Origin: a virus | Length of the DNA: 44,771 bases | IMG/VR virus record: IMGVR_UViG_3300046461_000018 | Span: 1 to 44,771 of that record | Direction: 5' to 3' (one strand) | In this document: positions 27,036 to 35,799 of the stretch, piece by piece | Numbering within the stretch: position 1 is the stretch's first letter | Layout: each line of letters opens with the position of its first letter | Made by a program: the position numbers and the translations under genes | The notes under the pieces: generated by a model | The model's input: only the letters and a program-made list of their open reading frames with translations | Databases searched by the model: none | What the model was told of the DNA's origin: nothing

Positions 27036-30000
27036 TTAGAAAACCTTGACGACCACTTCGGCACGTCCGTCTTCGCGGATTCGTGATACCTGTCCGATAG
27101 CGGCGCGGTATTGCTCGAATGTCACGCTGCTCTGATCGACGAAAACGCCGTCGATTCCACCGTCCGTAGTCGCGATCGGCACGAGGTACTGGCCGGGCGC
27201 CGCGCCGGTGGCGTTGACGGGAACCTTGCCGCAGTACGCGATACGGTCAACGGTCGCGCGCAACGCTTCGACCCTGGCTTCGTAGTCGGCCAGGGCGGCC
27301 ACGTACGCAGCCTGTTCGGCTTCGTACTGTGCGAGCGCTGCGGCGTGGTCTTCGTTTTCCTGACGCCATGCGGTCAGCGCAGTCAGGTAGTGCTCGTCTG
27401 CCGCTGCAACCTGTTCGGTCGTCATGCGCCCCGCGGCGCGCGATGGCGCCGGCCCGATGTCGACAGGTTTGACTGGCATCACCGGTGCGTCGCCCGCATC
27501 CGTGTGCCAACTGTCGCCGCCGACAATGTTCGGCTCGGTCGATTTGACGCCGAAGCGAATCGCCAGGGCAAAGCGGTCGGTCAGTTTTCCGTCGGTGTCG
27601 AACCCTACGATCTGACCTTTCGCGATGGCGCCGCAGTCGCCGCGCTTGAATTCATATTCGGCGTAGTCGGCACCGCTCGCGTTGATCGTGCCGGCGGCGT
27701 TAATCGAGCGGCTCGTCGCGGTGTTTTTGCCGATGTACATCGCTGCCGCGCCCGCGTTGTAGCCGCTGCCATTGACCGTGCGGAAAATGGCAGTGCTCGC
27801 CAAGCCGCCAAGCACGTCGAGCAGATTGGTATTCTCGACTGAGGTCGGGTTAGCAATCTGGTTCTGCAGCGAATCGTTCTGGCTCGACACACGCAGAACG
27901 TTGGCGGTTACGCGCCCTGCGCCGTCAATGAAGCAGCCGCCATCCTGCGCGCCCGTCGCGAGACGCAAGCCCGCATTGCTGTTCGTGATACCGGTGCGGT
28001 TCGAACCGGTCTCGTGCAGGTTGTTCGACACACGAATCCAGCTGCTCGTATTCGCGAAAAGGATGTCGTACTGCGCGAGGTTCGGCGGGGCACCGACGCG
28101 GAAATGACAGTTAGCCAGCGTTACACCACCGTTGTTCACGGTCGCGCCAATGGCGAGATGTGCATACTGGTTGTCGTGGTTGATCGAACTGGAGTTCCAG
28201 CGGCACCCCTGAAACACTATGCCAGTCGTACCGTTCCCGAAGATGGCGACGCCGTGCTGTGCGGCGTAGTCGAATTCACAACTCGTGAACCAGATGCCGT
28301 TGCAGGGCACCGCCCCGCTGAAGAAATTCGAATCGTTGATGACAACGTTGGTACCGTTCACGCCCGCCGTTTCGATCGGCGTGAAAATGTCGCAGCCAGT
28401 GACGTGGCACGCTTCCGCGCCGAGGAACGTCAGGTTGTTGACGTTCAGCCCGAATAACGTGTGCGTGATCGTCCAGTCTGATGTCTGAATGCGAATGCCG
28501 TCCGACCCGTTGCTGCACACATAGCAGTTGATGACCCGACCGCCGCGCGCAGCGGGACCGGCGTATAGACCGATGCCGGGGCAGTTCTGCACCGTCGAAT
28601 CGATCATGCTGAAATACAGATCTTCAGACTGATGATTAAAGTTCGAATCGGGTGTGCCCGGTGCGAAGTAAATCCCGGCCGTGACGGCGCCGACGTTGTT
28701 CGCCTTGTTGCCGTCGATGCACAGGTTGTTAATTCGGACGCTGTGGCAGAACAGCGGGTAGTACAGAAAAGCGAACGGGTTGCCGGCGTTGTCGATCAGC
28801 TTGAGTTCACTACCGGCGCGGTTCACAAACGACTCGGGGCCGAAGTGGCCCGAATGGTCCGTGCCTATCCCCTGAAGGTGAACGTTCGTGATCAGCGACA
28901 GCGTTGAAGAACGATAGGTGCCCGCGCCAAAGTGCAGAACACCACCGCCTTTCGAGCCGAGCCAGTTGATCGCAGCTTGCAGGCACGTTGTGTTGTCGGT
29001 GGTGCCGTCCGCTTTCGCGCCGAACTGCTCCGCGGCCACGCGCGAGCAGAACGCCTGCAGTTTCCAGCGTCCGCCGTCGGCCGCGACGATGATCGTACCG
29101 CCGTTGTCAACGGACGTCGTATCGGTCGGGTCCAGTTGATACGCCCCGCCGCCACCGTCGTGCGCGGCGTAGTATCCAGTCACGAACGCCCGCGTGAATA
29201 CCGACGTCGATAGCAGGCGCAATGCCGCAACCGAGTCAACGGTACGCGCAAGCACGTTCCCCCATAGCAGCTGATTATCACCGACTGTGCGGTCGGGCGG
29301 CTGATAAACGGAAAGCGTCGTTCCCGTCGTGACGAAGACCTTCGACACGCCTTGCGGAATGGCAGACTTGAAAGTCAGCGCATTGCCGATCAGTGTTGCG
29401 ACCTGGTCTTTGCCCTGATAGTTTGCGTCGAAGTGGATCTGTACGTTATCCACTGTGCCGGGCGCGCGGGACAGCAACAGCGTCGCCGTCACGTTCGGCG
29501 TGAAGTCGGTCCCCGAAACGAAAACATCGGTGCGCAGATCGCCCGCACCGACGCTCGACGGTACAGGCAGCAACGTGACGTTGCCGTTCACATCGAAGCC
29601 GAGCACTGTCCCTGCCCGACCATTCGCACCCGGCAGCACCGGGCTATCGGCTTCTGCCTCAGTTACGACGATAGCGCGGGAGACGTTCTCGGCCAGCTGC
29701 TGAATCTGGATTGTTGCACGGTCCAGCATATCCTCAATGACTTGAGGGTAAAAACCGCCGCTGTTGGTGATATCGGTGAGCTGGGTATTCGGAAGACTGC
29801 CAAGCGTGACCAGCGAGTAACCGGCCTGCATCGGGCTACCGTTGATCGGGTAGGTGACAGCGCCACCGGGCGACGTGTCCTGGTTGACGTTGAGCGCGAC
29901 GGAAAAATCCGAATCGAGTTGCAGCTGTCGGGAAACGCCGTTACTGTCGACCAGTAACACCTTTACGTCGGTCTTCGTGAAAACCTTGAACGTGAAGGGG

Positions 30001-30065
30001 AAGATTGTCGCGACGCCATCGCCCGAAAACGGCCCGGCTTTGCGCGTTGTACTGGAAACAGTCAT
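27036..30065 (-). CDS. Tail spike/fibre with pectate-lyase fold and C-terminal self-cleaving chaperone domain
   Basis: A 1009-residue receptor-binding protein. Residues 1-170 match the T7-type tail-attachment domain (KAGPFSGDGVATIFPFTFKV, then DSDFSVALNVNQDTSPGG). At about 345 comes AAEQFGAKADGTTDNTTCLQ, the opening of the pectate-lyase beta-helix, which runs to about 720 and suggests capsule or polysaccharide binding or cutting. At about 797 GADYAEYEFKRGD marks a Peptidase_G2-like intramolecular chaperone that is normally autocleaved after trimerisation. A coiled-coil insertion of about 65 residues (TTEQVAAADEHYLTALTAWR) splits that domain. The start codon lies in a hairpin at 30064-30092. 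Confidence 0.88.
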   Translation of the reverse strand: MTVSSTTRKAGPFSGDGVATIFPFTFKVFTKTDVKVLLVDSNGVSRQLQLDSDFSVALNVNQDTSPGGAVTYPINGSPMQAGYSLVTLGSLPNTQLTDITNSGGFYPQVIEDMLDRATIQIQQLAENVSRAIVVTEAEADSPVLPGANGRAGTVLGFDVNGNVTLLPVPSSVGAGDLRTDVFVSGTDFTPNVTATLLLSRAPGTVDNVQIHFDANYQGKDQVATLIGNALTFKSAIPQGVSKVFVTTGTTLSVYQPPDRTVGDNQLLWGNVLARTVDSVAALRLLSTSVFTRAFVTGYYAAHDGGGGAYQLDPTDTTSVDNGGTIIVAADGGRWKLQAFCSRVAAEQFGAKADGTTDNTTCLQAAINWLGSKGGGVLHFGAGTYRSSTLSLITNVHLQGIGTDHSGHFGPESFVNRAGSELKLIDNAGNPFAFLYYPLFCHSVRINNLCIDGNKANNVGAVTAGIYFAPGTPDSNFNHQSEDLYFSMIDSTVQNCPGIGLYAGPAARGGRVINCYVCSNGSDGIRIQTSDWTITHTLFGLNVNNLTFLGAEACHVTGCDIFTPIETAGVNGTNVVINDSNFFSGAVPCNGIWFTSCEFDYAAQHGVAIFGNGTTGIVFQGCRWNSSSINHDNQYAHLAIGATVNNGGVTLANCHFRVGAPPNLAQYDILFANTSSWIRVSNNLHETGSNRTGITNSNAGLRLATGAQDGGCFIDGAGRVTANVLRVSSQNDSLQNQIANPTSVENTNLLDVLGGLASTAIFRTVNGSGYNAGAAAMYIGKNTATSRSINAAGTINASGADYAEYEFKRGDCGAIAKGQIVGFDTDGKLTDRFALAIRFGVKSTEPNIVGGDSWHTDAGDAPVMPVKPVDIGPAPSRAAGRMTTEQVAAADEHYLTALTAWRQENEDHAAALAQYEAEQAAYVAALADYEARVEALRATVDRIAYCGKVPVNATGAAPGQYLVPIATTDGGIDGVFVDQSSVTFEQYRAAIGQVSRIREDGRAEVVVKVF

Positions 30066-30092
30066 CCGTGCACCCCTTTGAGATGCACGGAT
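30064..30092 (-). promoter_or_regulatory. Hairpin holding the tail-spike start codon
   Basis: The minus-strand RNA has ATCCGTGCA (30092-30084), an 11-nt loop carrying the Shine-Dalgarno AAAGGGG, and TGCACGGAT (30072-30064), a perfect 9-bp stem. The first two bases of the ATG start codon are the last two paired bases, while the ribosome site is displayed in the loop. This layout can set or regulate translation of the spike. Confidence 0.65.
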
Positions 30093-30112
30093 TCTCTAGT
30101 TGAAACAACGCG

Positions 30113-30122
30113 GTATGGTTAC
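30113..30122 (-). promoter_or_regulatory. Late-promoter-like motif CGTAACCATAC, copy C
   Basis: The minus strand reads TGACGTAACCATACCGC, where TGA is the stop of the 1891-aa gene. After 16 nt comes GAGAAT (30096-30091), a -10-like hexamer. It would give the tail-spike and lysis genes a promoter of their own. A transcript starting about 7 nt beyond the -10 would begin inside the 5' arm of the start-codon hairpin and so weaken it. Confidence 0.55.
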
Positions 30123-30123
30123 G

Positions 30124-33100
30124 TCAGTGCTTGGGTGCACGACCTAGCGCTACGCCTTCGGCCACGTCGAGCGCGTCTTTCGGGTGCTGTTTGCCGCTCG
30201 CCACGTCGGCGAGGTATTGCGCCGAGCCGCCGGCCTGGCCGAGCCCCGGAATGTGCAGACCCATACCTGCGGCGTTCGCGATGTCTTTGATCGGCGCGTT
30301 GACGTGCTGACCGGTCGCCAGATGATAGACATCCTTGCCCGCGCCGACGAGCGTATTGAGGAACGACTCGACGCCGACTTGCCCCGCGTGGCTGTAGCCT
30401 TCGACCATCGATGCGGCGTCGCGCACGAACGGCACCATGCCGGCGACTTCGACCGCAATCGACTTGGCAATCCAGTGCGCCCAGCCGTCTTTATCGTTCG
30501 GTGGCCCGTCGGTCAGATACCCGGCCCATATCGCCGGCACGATCAGCGCCATGAACCCGCGCGCGAGCGTTTGCGGGTTGCTGATGCCGGCGGTCTTGAG
30601 CTTGTCGGCGATGTCGGCCGCCTGCCCGTAGCTGTTGTTCATGAAGCCGTACAGCGTCGTGAACATCTTCACGGCTTCGCTCGAATTGTTGATGACCATC
30701 GAGCGCGCGGTCGTGATGTTGCTGCCGTGGGCTTCGCGCACGACTTTGCTTGCGTACGCAACGGCCTGTTCTTCGGTCATCGGCTCGCCGGTGCCGCCCA
30801 TGTTCTTTGGAATGCCGACCGTGATTGCGCGGTCGTACGCGGCCCACGCAGTCGGTACCGCAGTCATCATGTCGGACCACGCGACGGCGGCATGACCGAA
30901 GCGCTCGGCCTTGCTGATCTTGCTTTCCGGCTCGAACAGGTTCGCCGACATCGCGCGGAAGTCGCGATCCTGCTGCAGCAGTCGCGCGCGGATCTCCGGG
31001 AACTTCTCCTGTGCACCGCGAATTTCCTCGGTGTAGTTCGTGCCCATAGCGGCGAAGCGCGCGGCGAGGAACTTTTCACCACCACCGGTGAAGTAGCCGC
31101 CCGTCTTGATTGCCGCCGAGCCGCCGTGCTTGAGCACGGTCGAGATACGGAACGCGATGCCGTTGATCACGATACCGGTGCGCGTGTATTGCAGGATCTT
31201 GCCCAGCGCGCCGATCTCACGGTCCTGATTGTCGGCATTCGCCGTCTTGCCGAGCCACTCCTGCAGCGAGCGGTACGCTTCCGGCCCGTACGTCTTCTGG
31301 AACTGGCGGCGGAAATCCCCGTTGCTGATGATCTTGTGCACGTCGATCAGTGTCTCGCGGTACGCGAGATCGTGAATCGACTCGGTCATCGTCTGCGGGA
31401 TCGTGTGGAAGTCGAGGTCGACGACGTCGGTATAGCCCTGATTCCGCGCGTTCAGCGAGCCGTTCGTCGTGGTGTCGGGGCGATAGTACGACTTACCGAA
31501 CAGGCCTTCGCCCGGATCGATAGCCCGGCCAGCGGATTCGATCTGCCCGCGCCGCGAGCGCAGCGGGTCGTACTTGATCGCGGCATAGCCGCCGCGCATC
31601 TCGCCGAACTTCGTCTGGAAAGCGCGCGGCTCGATGCGCTCGGGCGACGTGTTGCCCAGGCGCTGGTTCATGGCGACCATATCCGGCCAGTGCTTGTCGT
31701 ACTGATCCCACACCGACTGCACGGCCTTCCAGTCTTTCTCCGTCATGTTGTCGTGCAGGAAGCGCCACACGTCGGTGGCGTTCCACTTCCAACCCGACGT
31801 CAGTTTGTCGAAGTTCGACTCGTTACCCACGTGCAGCGCGATACCGACCATACGGCCGCGCGTCATCCGCAGCGGTACCTGCTGGTTATCGGTGCTGCGG
31901 TTCACGTCCATCAGCTTCGCATTCGTGACGCCTTCTTTCAGACTGTCCTGCCATTCGCGCCCGAGATGGTCGGCCATCTTCTGGAAGTCGTCGGACATGC
32001 CTTTCAGCATGTCGATCTCGCGATAGTTCGCACGGAACACCGGCTCATAGATCGCTTCGCCGAACGGCCCCAGCAGTTCGTGCATGTCGTACTGGTTGCG
32101 CTTGTACTCCTGCGGCTTGAGCTGGGCGCGGATCGCGCGCAGTTGCGACGTCAGGTGATCGAGCGAGATCTTGAACGGGTTGTTGCTACGGTCGGCGGGC
32201 TTATCGAAAATCTCGGCGTCGCTGAACTGCTCGCCGCGCGCCTGCATCTTCGGGATCAGATGCTCGGTGACGTATTGCTGCACGTCCTGCTTTTCGCCGT
32301 TGATCGTCGCCGTCTTACGATCGCGGCCGATTTTTTCGAGCGACTTCACTGCGTCGGTCAGCCCGCGAAACTGCTCCATCGTCATGTCGCGGTACGGCGT
32401 GCGGAACGTGGGATTGAGCATATCCGGCGACACGTTCGGCGCCATGCCGAGCGCGGTCTGCGATTCGACCCACTTTTCGAGGTTGATCTGCTGGCGCGTG
32501 GGCGCATCGACGGGATTCGTGCGCAAGTCGAAGCGCGCGAGCATGTCGTCGATCTGGTCGCGCACGTCGACGTCGATCTTCGCGCGGGCGCTTTCCTTGT
32601 TGAATTTCTTCAGGTACTGCAGCGACTTGAGCACTTCGGCCGCAGCCGAGCGCGCGGTCTTCTCCAACTGGTTGTTCAGCAGCTGGTTACGCTTCTGCTG
32701 CGCGGCTTCGGTCAGGTCGCCCTTGAGCCGGGCCGCGTCAGCGGCGCGCGCCGCGCGCGCTTCGGCCGCGCCGTACTTCGACGCGTTGATATCGCGCACG
32801 CGCGCCTTGGCGATCGTCGCTTCGGCCGCGGCCTTCGCCGCCTTTTCCAGCACGCGCACGCCACCCGTTGCCTTGGTCAGCGCCTTGTATTCGGTCGCGA
32901 TAAAGCGCGTGCGAACTTCGTTGTGGATCGCCTGATTCGCCGCGGCGTTCATCGCCTGCGGTGACGTGATGTCGCCGTACTTCTCAAGCATGCGCTGATC
33001 GGTGAGCGCTTCTACGACTTCCTTGCGCGGCTCGGCGTCGGCGATTGCCTTGGTCATCTCGTCGGCATTGGCGAAGCCGAAGCGCTCGGCAACCAGATCG

Positions 33101-35799
33101 GCGGGGATCTGGTTTTCCTTGTTCGCCTGCCCGAGCAGGAAGTCCTGCGCGGCGTAGGCCGGTTCCCTGGCAACGTCCTCGATAACCTGTTCGCGGATCG
33201 CTGCGCGCTTCGCGGCCACGTCGGCGCGCACTTCCTTGCTGGCGCGCTCCTTCGCGATCTCGGTGAAGCGCATGTCGCGCAGCGTGCGCGCGGTCAGTTC
33301 GTCCGATGCTTCGAGCGTCGCTTCGTTGCCGAGCGCGTGATACGCCTGGAATTCTTCCGGCGTCATCCCGGCTTCTTCGGCCGTGTGGAACATCGGCGTG
33401 TACGCGCGCTCGGCTTCCGCGTTGCGGATAGCGTCATTCGTCGCGAGCAGCCGGTCGAACACGCCGCGCACTTCGGGCGACAACTGCACGCCGAGGTTTT
33501 GCAGCGAGCGATACACGTTGATCATCCACGCGCGCACGCGCTGGAACACACCCTGCAATTCCGGGGTCGGGGCCTTGCCTTCGAACAGGTACGCTTCGAA
33601 GCCGCGCGCGAACTGCTCGTGCATACCGCGCTTTTCTTCGAGCGACATGCCGCGCCACGCTTCCGGCGTCGTGCCCATCCACTGCGCCACGGTGTCGAAG
33701 TCCTTCGACACTTCCGGCAGGGTGCCGTCCTTAGCCATGTGCGAGAGCATTTCCAGATGGAAGTGCCCAAGCTCGTGCACGAACGTCGATAGGTCCGCGT
33801 CCTTGTTCAGCGTGATCGTGCTCGGCACGCTGGTGATGTCGTCGGAGAATGAGAGCTTGCCGCGGGCTTCCTGACTGAGCGCGTTCGCGCCCGGCGCGTC
33901 TTCGGCGGTGATCTGCAGCGGGTAGCGCTGGAACATCGATTCAGGCGACAGGCCCGCGCGCGCACCGGCTGCGGTGTAGCTGTCGCGCACGAGCGCGGCG
34001 TACACCTTGTTCACGTCGGGGCGGAAACGGTTCGCCTGTGTGAGCTGGTCGAGCACGGTGTCGTGCACCACCTGGGCCGACTGCGCGACCGCGTCTTCGT
34101 TCGCCTTGTCGGCGCTCGCGGCTTCCGTGGCCTGCTTGAACGTGTCGACGTGCGACTGGTAAAACTCCTGCGCCTGCTGCTGCGTCATGCCGTCGGGGTC
34201 GGTCTTCAGGTGCGGCATGAGCGAATCGCCCAGCGGGCCGCCCGCGATATGCGTCGCGAAGTCTTCGACCGGGATCGACACGTCGCCGCCCGTGGCGAGC
34301 GCTTCCGGCAACTGCTGCGCGACGCGCGGCATGGTGGCTTCCACATCGCCGATCTTCACGCCCGACTGGTTCAGCGCGTTCGCGAGCGTTGCGCCGTCCA
34401 CGTAGATATTCTGCACCGGGCCGTCGGCGTTGGCCGCGGCTACGAAATCCTTGAACGCCTGCGGATCGCGCGGGCGCAGCTTGGAGTTCGCTGCCGACGT
34501 GGCGAGATCGGACAGCGTCTGCGCGTCACCCATTGCAACGTCGGCTTTTGCCGCGTCGCGCACCCATGCGCCCGTCGCGCGGCCCGCGCCGTGCAGCGCG
34601 AAAAACGAGTTCAGGCCGTAATCCATCACCTTCTGTGCGGTCGAGCGATCATCGCCAATCGACGTGCCCTGAATGGCATCCATCATGGCGTTGACGCCGA
34701 CGACGCGCGCGATGGTCTGCACGGCAGTCGAGTCGGGCAGGATGCGCCCGGCCGCGCCGAACACGCCGCCCATCTCGGCGCCGTGCAAGCCCTGCAGGCC
34801 GATGGTCGTGAGCGCCGCTTCGGGGCTGCTCTGGTTGAGCGCGTCGCCCGTCGCGGTGATTGCACTCGCGAGCCCGAGCGTGGACGCCTGTCCGATCACG
34901 TCTTTCGCCGCGGCCTTCGCGAACGACTCGCCGGCCACATGTTCGAGCAACGAGCCGCCGACTTTCTCGACCGCGCCTGCGGCCATCTTCAGCGGTGCGC
35001 CAGTCACGAAGCCCGCGAGCGTGCCGAGTCCGCTTGCGACCTGACCGGGCGTCGTCTGCGCGGGACCGTTGACGTCGGGCGCGAGGCCTGCGGTGAACGA
35101 GTTCTCGAAGCCTTGCGCGAACTGCGTCGGGATTTCCGACATGCCGCCGACTGCGTCGCGCTCCTGCCCGACGGTCATGCCGTTCTGCTTGGCGTAGTTC
35201 TGGATGAACGCCTGCGCACTGCCCGCGCCTTGCGCGTTGCCGGTCGGCACGGCATCGCCGAGACCGAGCAAATTGCGGCCCCAATTCATCATGCGTTCGC
35301 GCAGCGGCAGCGGGGAATTGTCGGGCTGGAAATAGCCCGTCGTGCCCGGCGCAAGCGGCACGGTGTTGCCGGCGGGACCGAGCGCGGTCGTTGCGCGCTC
35401 AACGGCCTGCATACCCGGCACGTCGTCGTGTGCGATCTTCGCGTTGTTCTGCGACTGGTAGAACGCTGCCGTGCTCGGGAACTGCTTCGCGAGGCTTTGA
35501 AAGTCGATACTCGCGACGGCGGCTTTCTGCTTCACCGCATCGGGGAACGCGCGCACGCTATCGACCGGCGTGCCGGTCTGCTGCGCGAGGCGCTGCATTT
35601 CCGCTTCGTAATCCGGGTTCGCGCCGACGGCCAGCGCGATATTGCTCTGCGCTGTCTGCGCGGTGCTTTGGAGATACGCCGCGGCGGGGCTGACCGGTGC
35701 GAGCGTGGGCGCTGCTGCCGGCGTACCCGGCACCGTCGGCGCGTCAGGCGTGAACGGGTTCGGCGCGGTGCCGGTCGTCGGGACGGTCAGGTCGGCCAT
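30124..35799 (-). CDS. Giant internal virion protein with metallopeptidase motif (T7 gp16-like position)
   Basis: A 1891-residue protein. The N-terminus is Pro/Ala-rich. At about 674 lies DLSTFVHELGHFHLEML, an HExxH zinc-peptidase motif. Residues about 860-1120 are rich in Ala, Lys, Arg and Glu and are probably long coiled coils. The last 500 residues contain hydrophobic segments (ALIVPAIWAGYLTD, VAGMVPFVRDAASM) suited to membrane insertion. Size and order (after gp13-, gp14- and gp15-like genes) fit the largest ejection protein of T7-like virions; similar phage giants are classed as polyvalent proteins. It starts directly after the TAA of the previous gene (TAAATG). Confidence 0.85.
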   Translation of the reverse strand: MADLTVPTTGTAPNPFTPDAPTVPGTPAAAPTLAPVSPAAAYLQSTAQTAQSNIALAVGANPDYEAEMQRLAQQTGTPVDSVRAFPDAVKQKAAVASIDFQSLAKQFPSTAAFYQSQNNAKIAHDDVPGMQAVERATTALGPAGNTVPLAPGTTGYFQPDNSPLPLRERMMNWGRNLLGLGDAVPTGNAQGAGSAQAFIQNYAKQNGMTVGQERDAVGGMSEIPTQFAQGFENSFTAGLAPDVNGPAQTTPGQVASGLGTLAGFVTGAPLKMAAGAVEKVGGSLLEHVAGESFAKAAAKDVIGQASTLGLASAITATGDALNQSSPEAALTTIGLQGLHGAEMGGVFGAAGRILPDSTAVQTIARVVGVNAMMDAIQGTSIGDDRSTAQKVMDYGLNSFFALHGAGRATGAWVRDAAKADVAMGDAQTLSDLATSAANSKLRPRDPQAFKDFVAAANADGPVQNIYVDGATLANALNQSGVKIGDVEATMPRVAQQLPEALATGGDVSIPVEDFATHIAGGPLGDSLMPHLKTDPDGMTQQQAQEFYQSHVDTFKQATEAASADKANEDAVAQSAQVVHDTVLDQLTQANRFRPDVNKVYAALVRDSYTAAGARAGLSPESMFQRYPLQITAEDAPGANALSQEARGKLSFSDDITSVPSTITLNKDADLSTFVHELGHFHLEMLSHMAKDGTLPEVSKDFDTVAQWMGTTPEAWRGMSLEEKRGMHEQFARGFEAYLFEGKAPTPELQGVFQRVRAWMINVYRSLQNLGVQLSPEVRGVFDRLLATNDAIRNAEAERAYTPMFHTAEEAGMTPEEFQAYHALGNEATLEASDELTARTLRDMRFTEIAKERASKEVRADVAAKRAAIREQVIEDVAREPAYAAQDFLLGQANKENQIPADLVAERFGFANADEMTKAIADAEPRKEVVEALTDQRMLEKYGDITSPQAMNAAANQAIHNEVRTRFIATEYKALTKATGGVRVLEKAAKAAAEATIAKARVRDINASKYGAAEARAARAADAARLKGDLTEAAQQKRNQLLNNQLEKTARSAAAEVLKSLQYLKKFNKESARAKIDVDVRDQIDDMLARFDLRTNPVDAPTRQQINLEKWVESQTALGMAPNVSPDMLNPTFRTPYRDMTMEQFRGLTDAVKSLEKIGRDRKTATINGEKQDVQQYVTEHLIPKMQARGEQFSDAEIFDKPADRSNNPFKISLDHLTSQLRAIRAQLKPQEYKRNQYDMHELLGPFGEAIYEPVFRANYREIDMLKGMSDDFQKMADHLGREWQDSLKEGVTNAKLMDVNRSTDNQQVPLRMTRGRMVGIALHVGNESNFDKLTSGWKWNATDVWRFLHDNMTEKDWKAVQSVWDQYDKHWPDMVAMNQRLGNTSPERIEPRAFQTKFGEMRGGYAAIKYDPLRSRRGQIESAGRAIDPGEGLFGKSYYRPDTTTNGSLNARNQGYTDVVDLDFHTIPQTMTESIHDLAYRETLIDVHKIISNGDFRRQFQKTYGPEAYRSLQEWLGKTANADNQDREIGALGKILQYTRTGIVINGIAFRISTVLKHGGSAAIKTGGYFTGGGEKFLAARFAAMGTNYTEEIRGAQEKFPEIRARLLQQDRDFRAMSANLFEPESKISKAERFGHAAVAWSDMMTAVPTAWAAYDRAITVGIPKNMGGTGEPMTEEQAVAYASKVVREAHGSNITTARSMVINNSSEAVKMFTTLYGFMNNSYGQAADIADKLKTAGISNPQTLARGFMALIVPAIWAGYLTDGPPNDKDGWAHWIAKSIAVEVAGMVPFVRDAASMVEGYSHAGQVGVESFLNTLVGAGKDVYHLATGQHVNAPIKDIANAAGMGLHIPGLGQAGGSAQYLADVASGKQHPKDALDVAEGVALGRAPKH

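Noticed and set aside
24446-30065. Diversity-generating retroelement as in phage BPP-1
   Set aside because: The virion genes resemble BPP-1, but I found no reverse transcriptase-like frame (no YxDD), no Avd-like gene, and no near-repeat of the spike 3' end that could be a template repeat.
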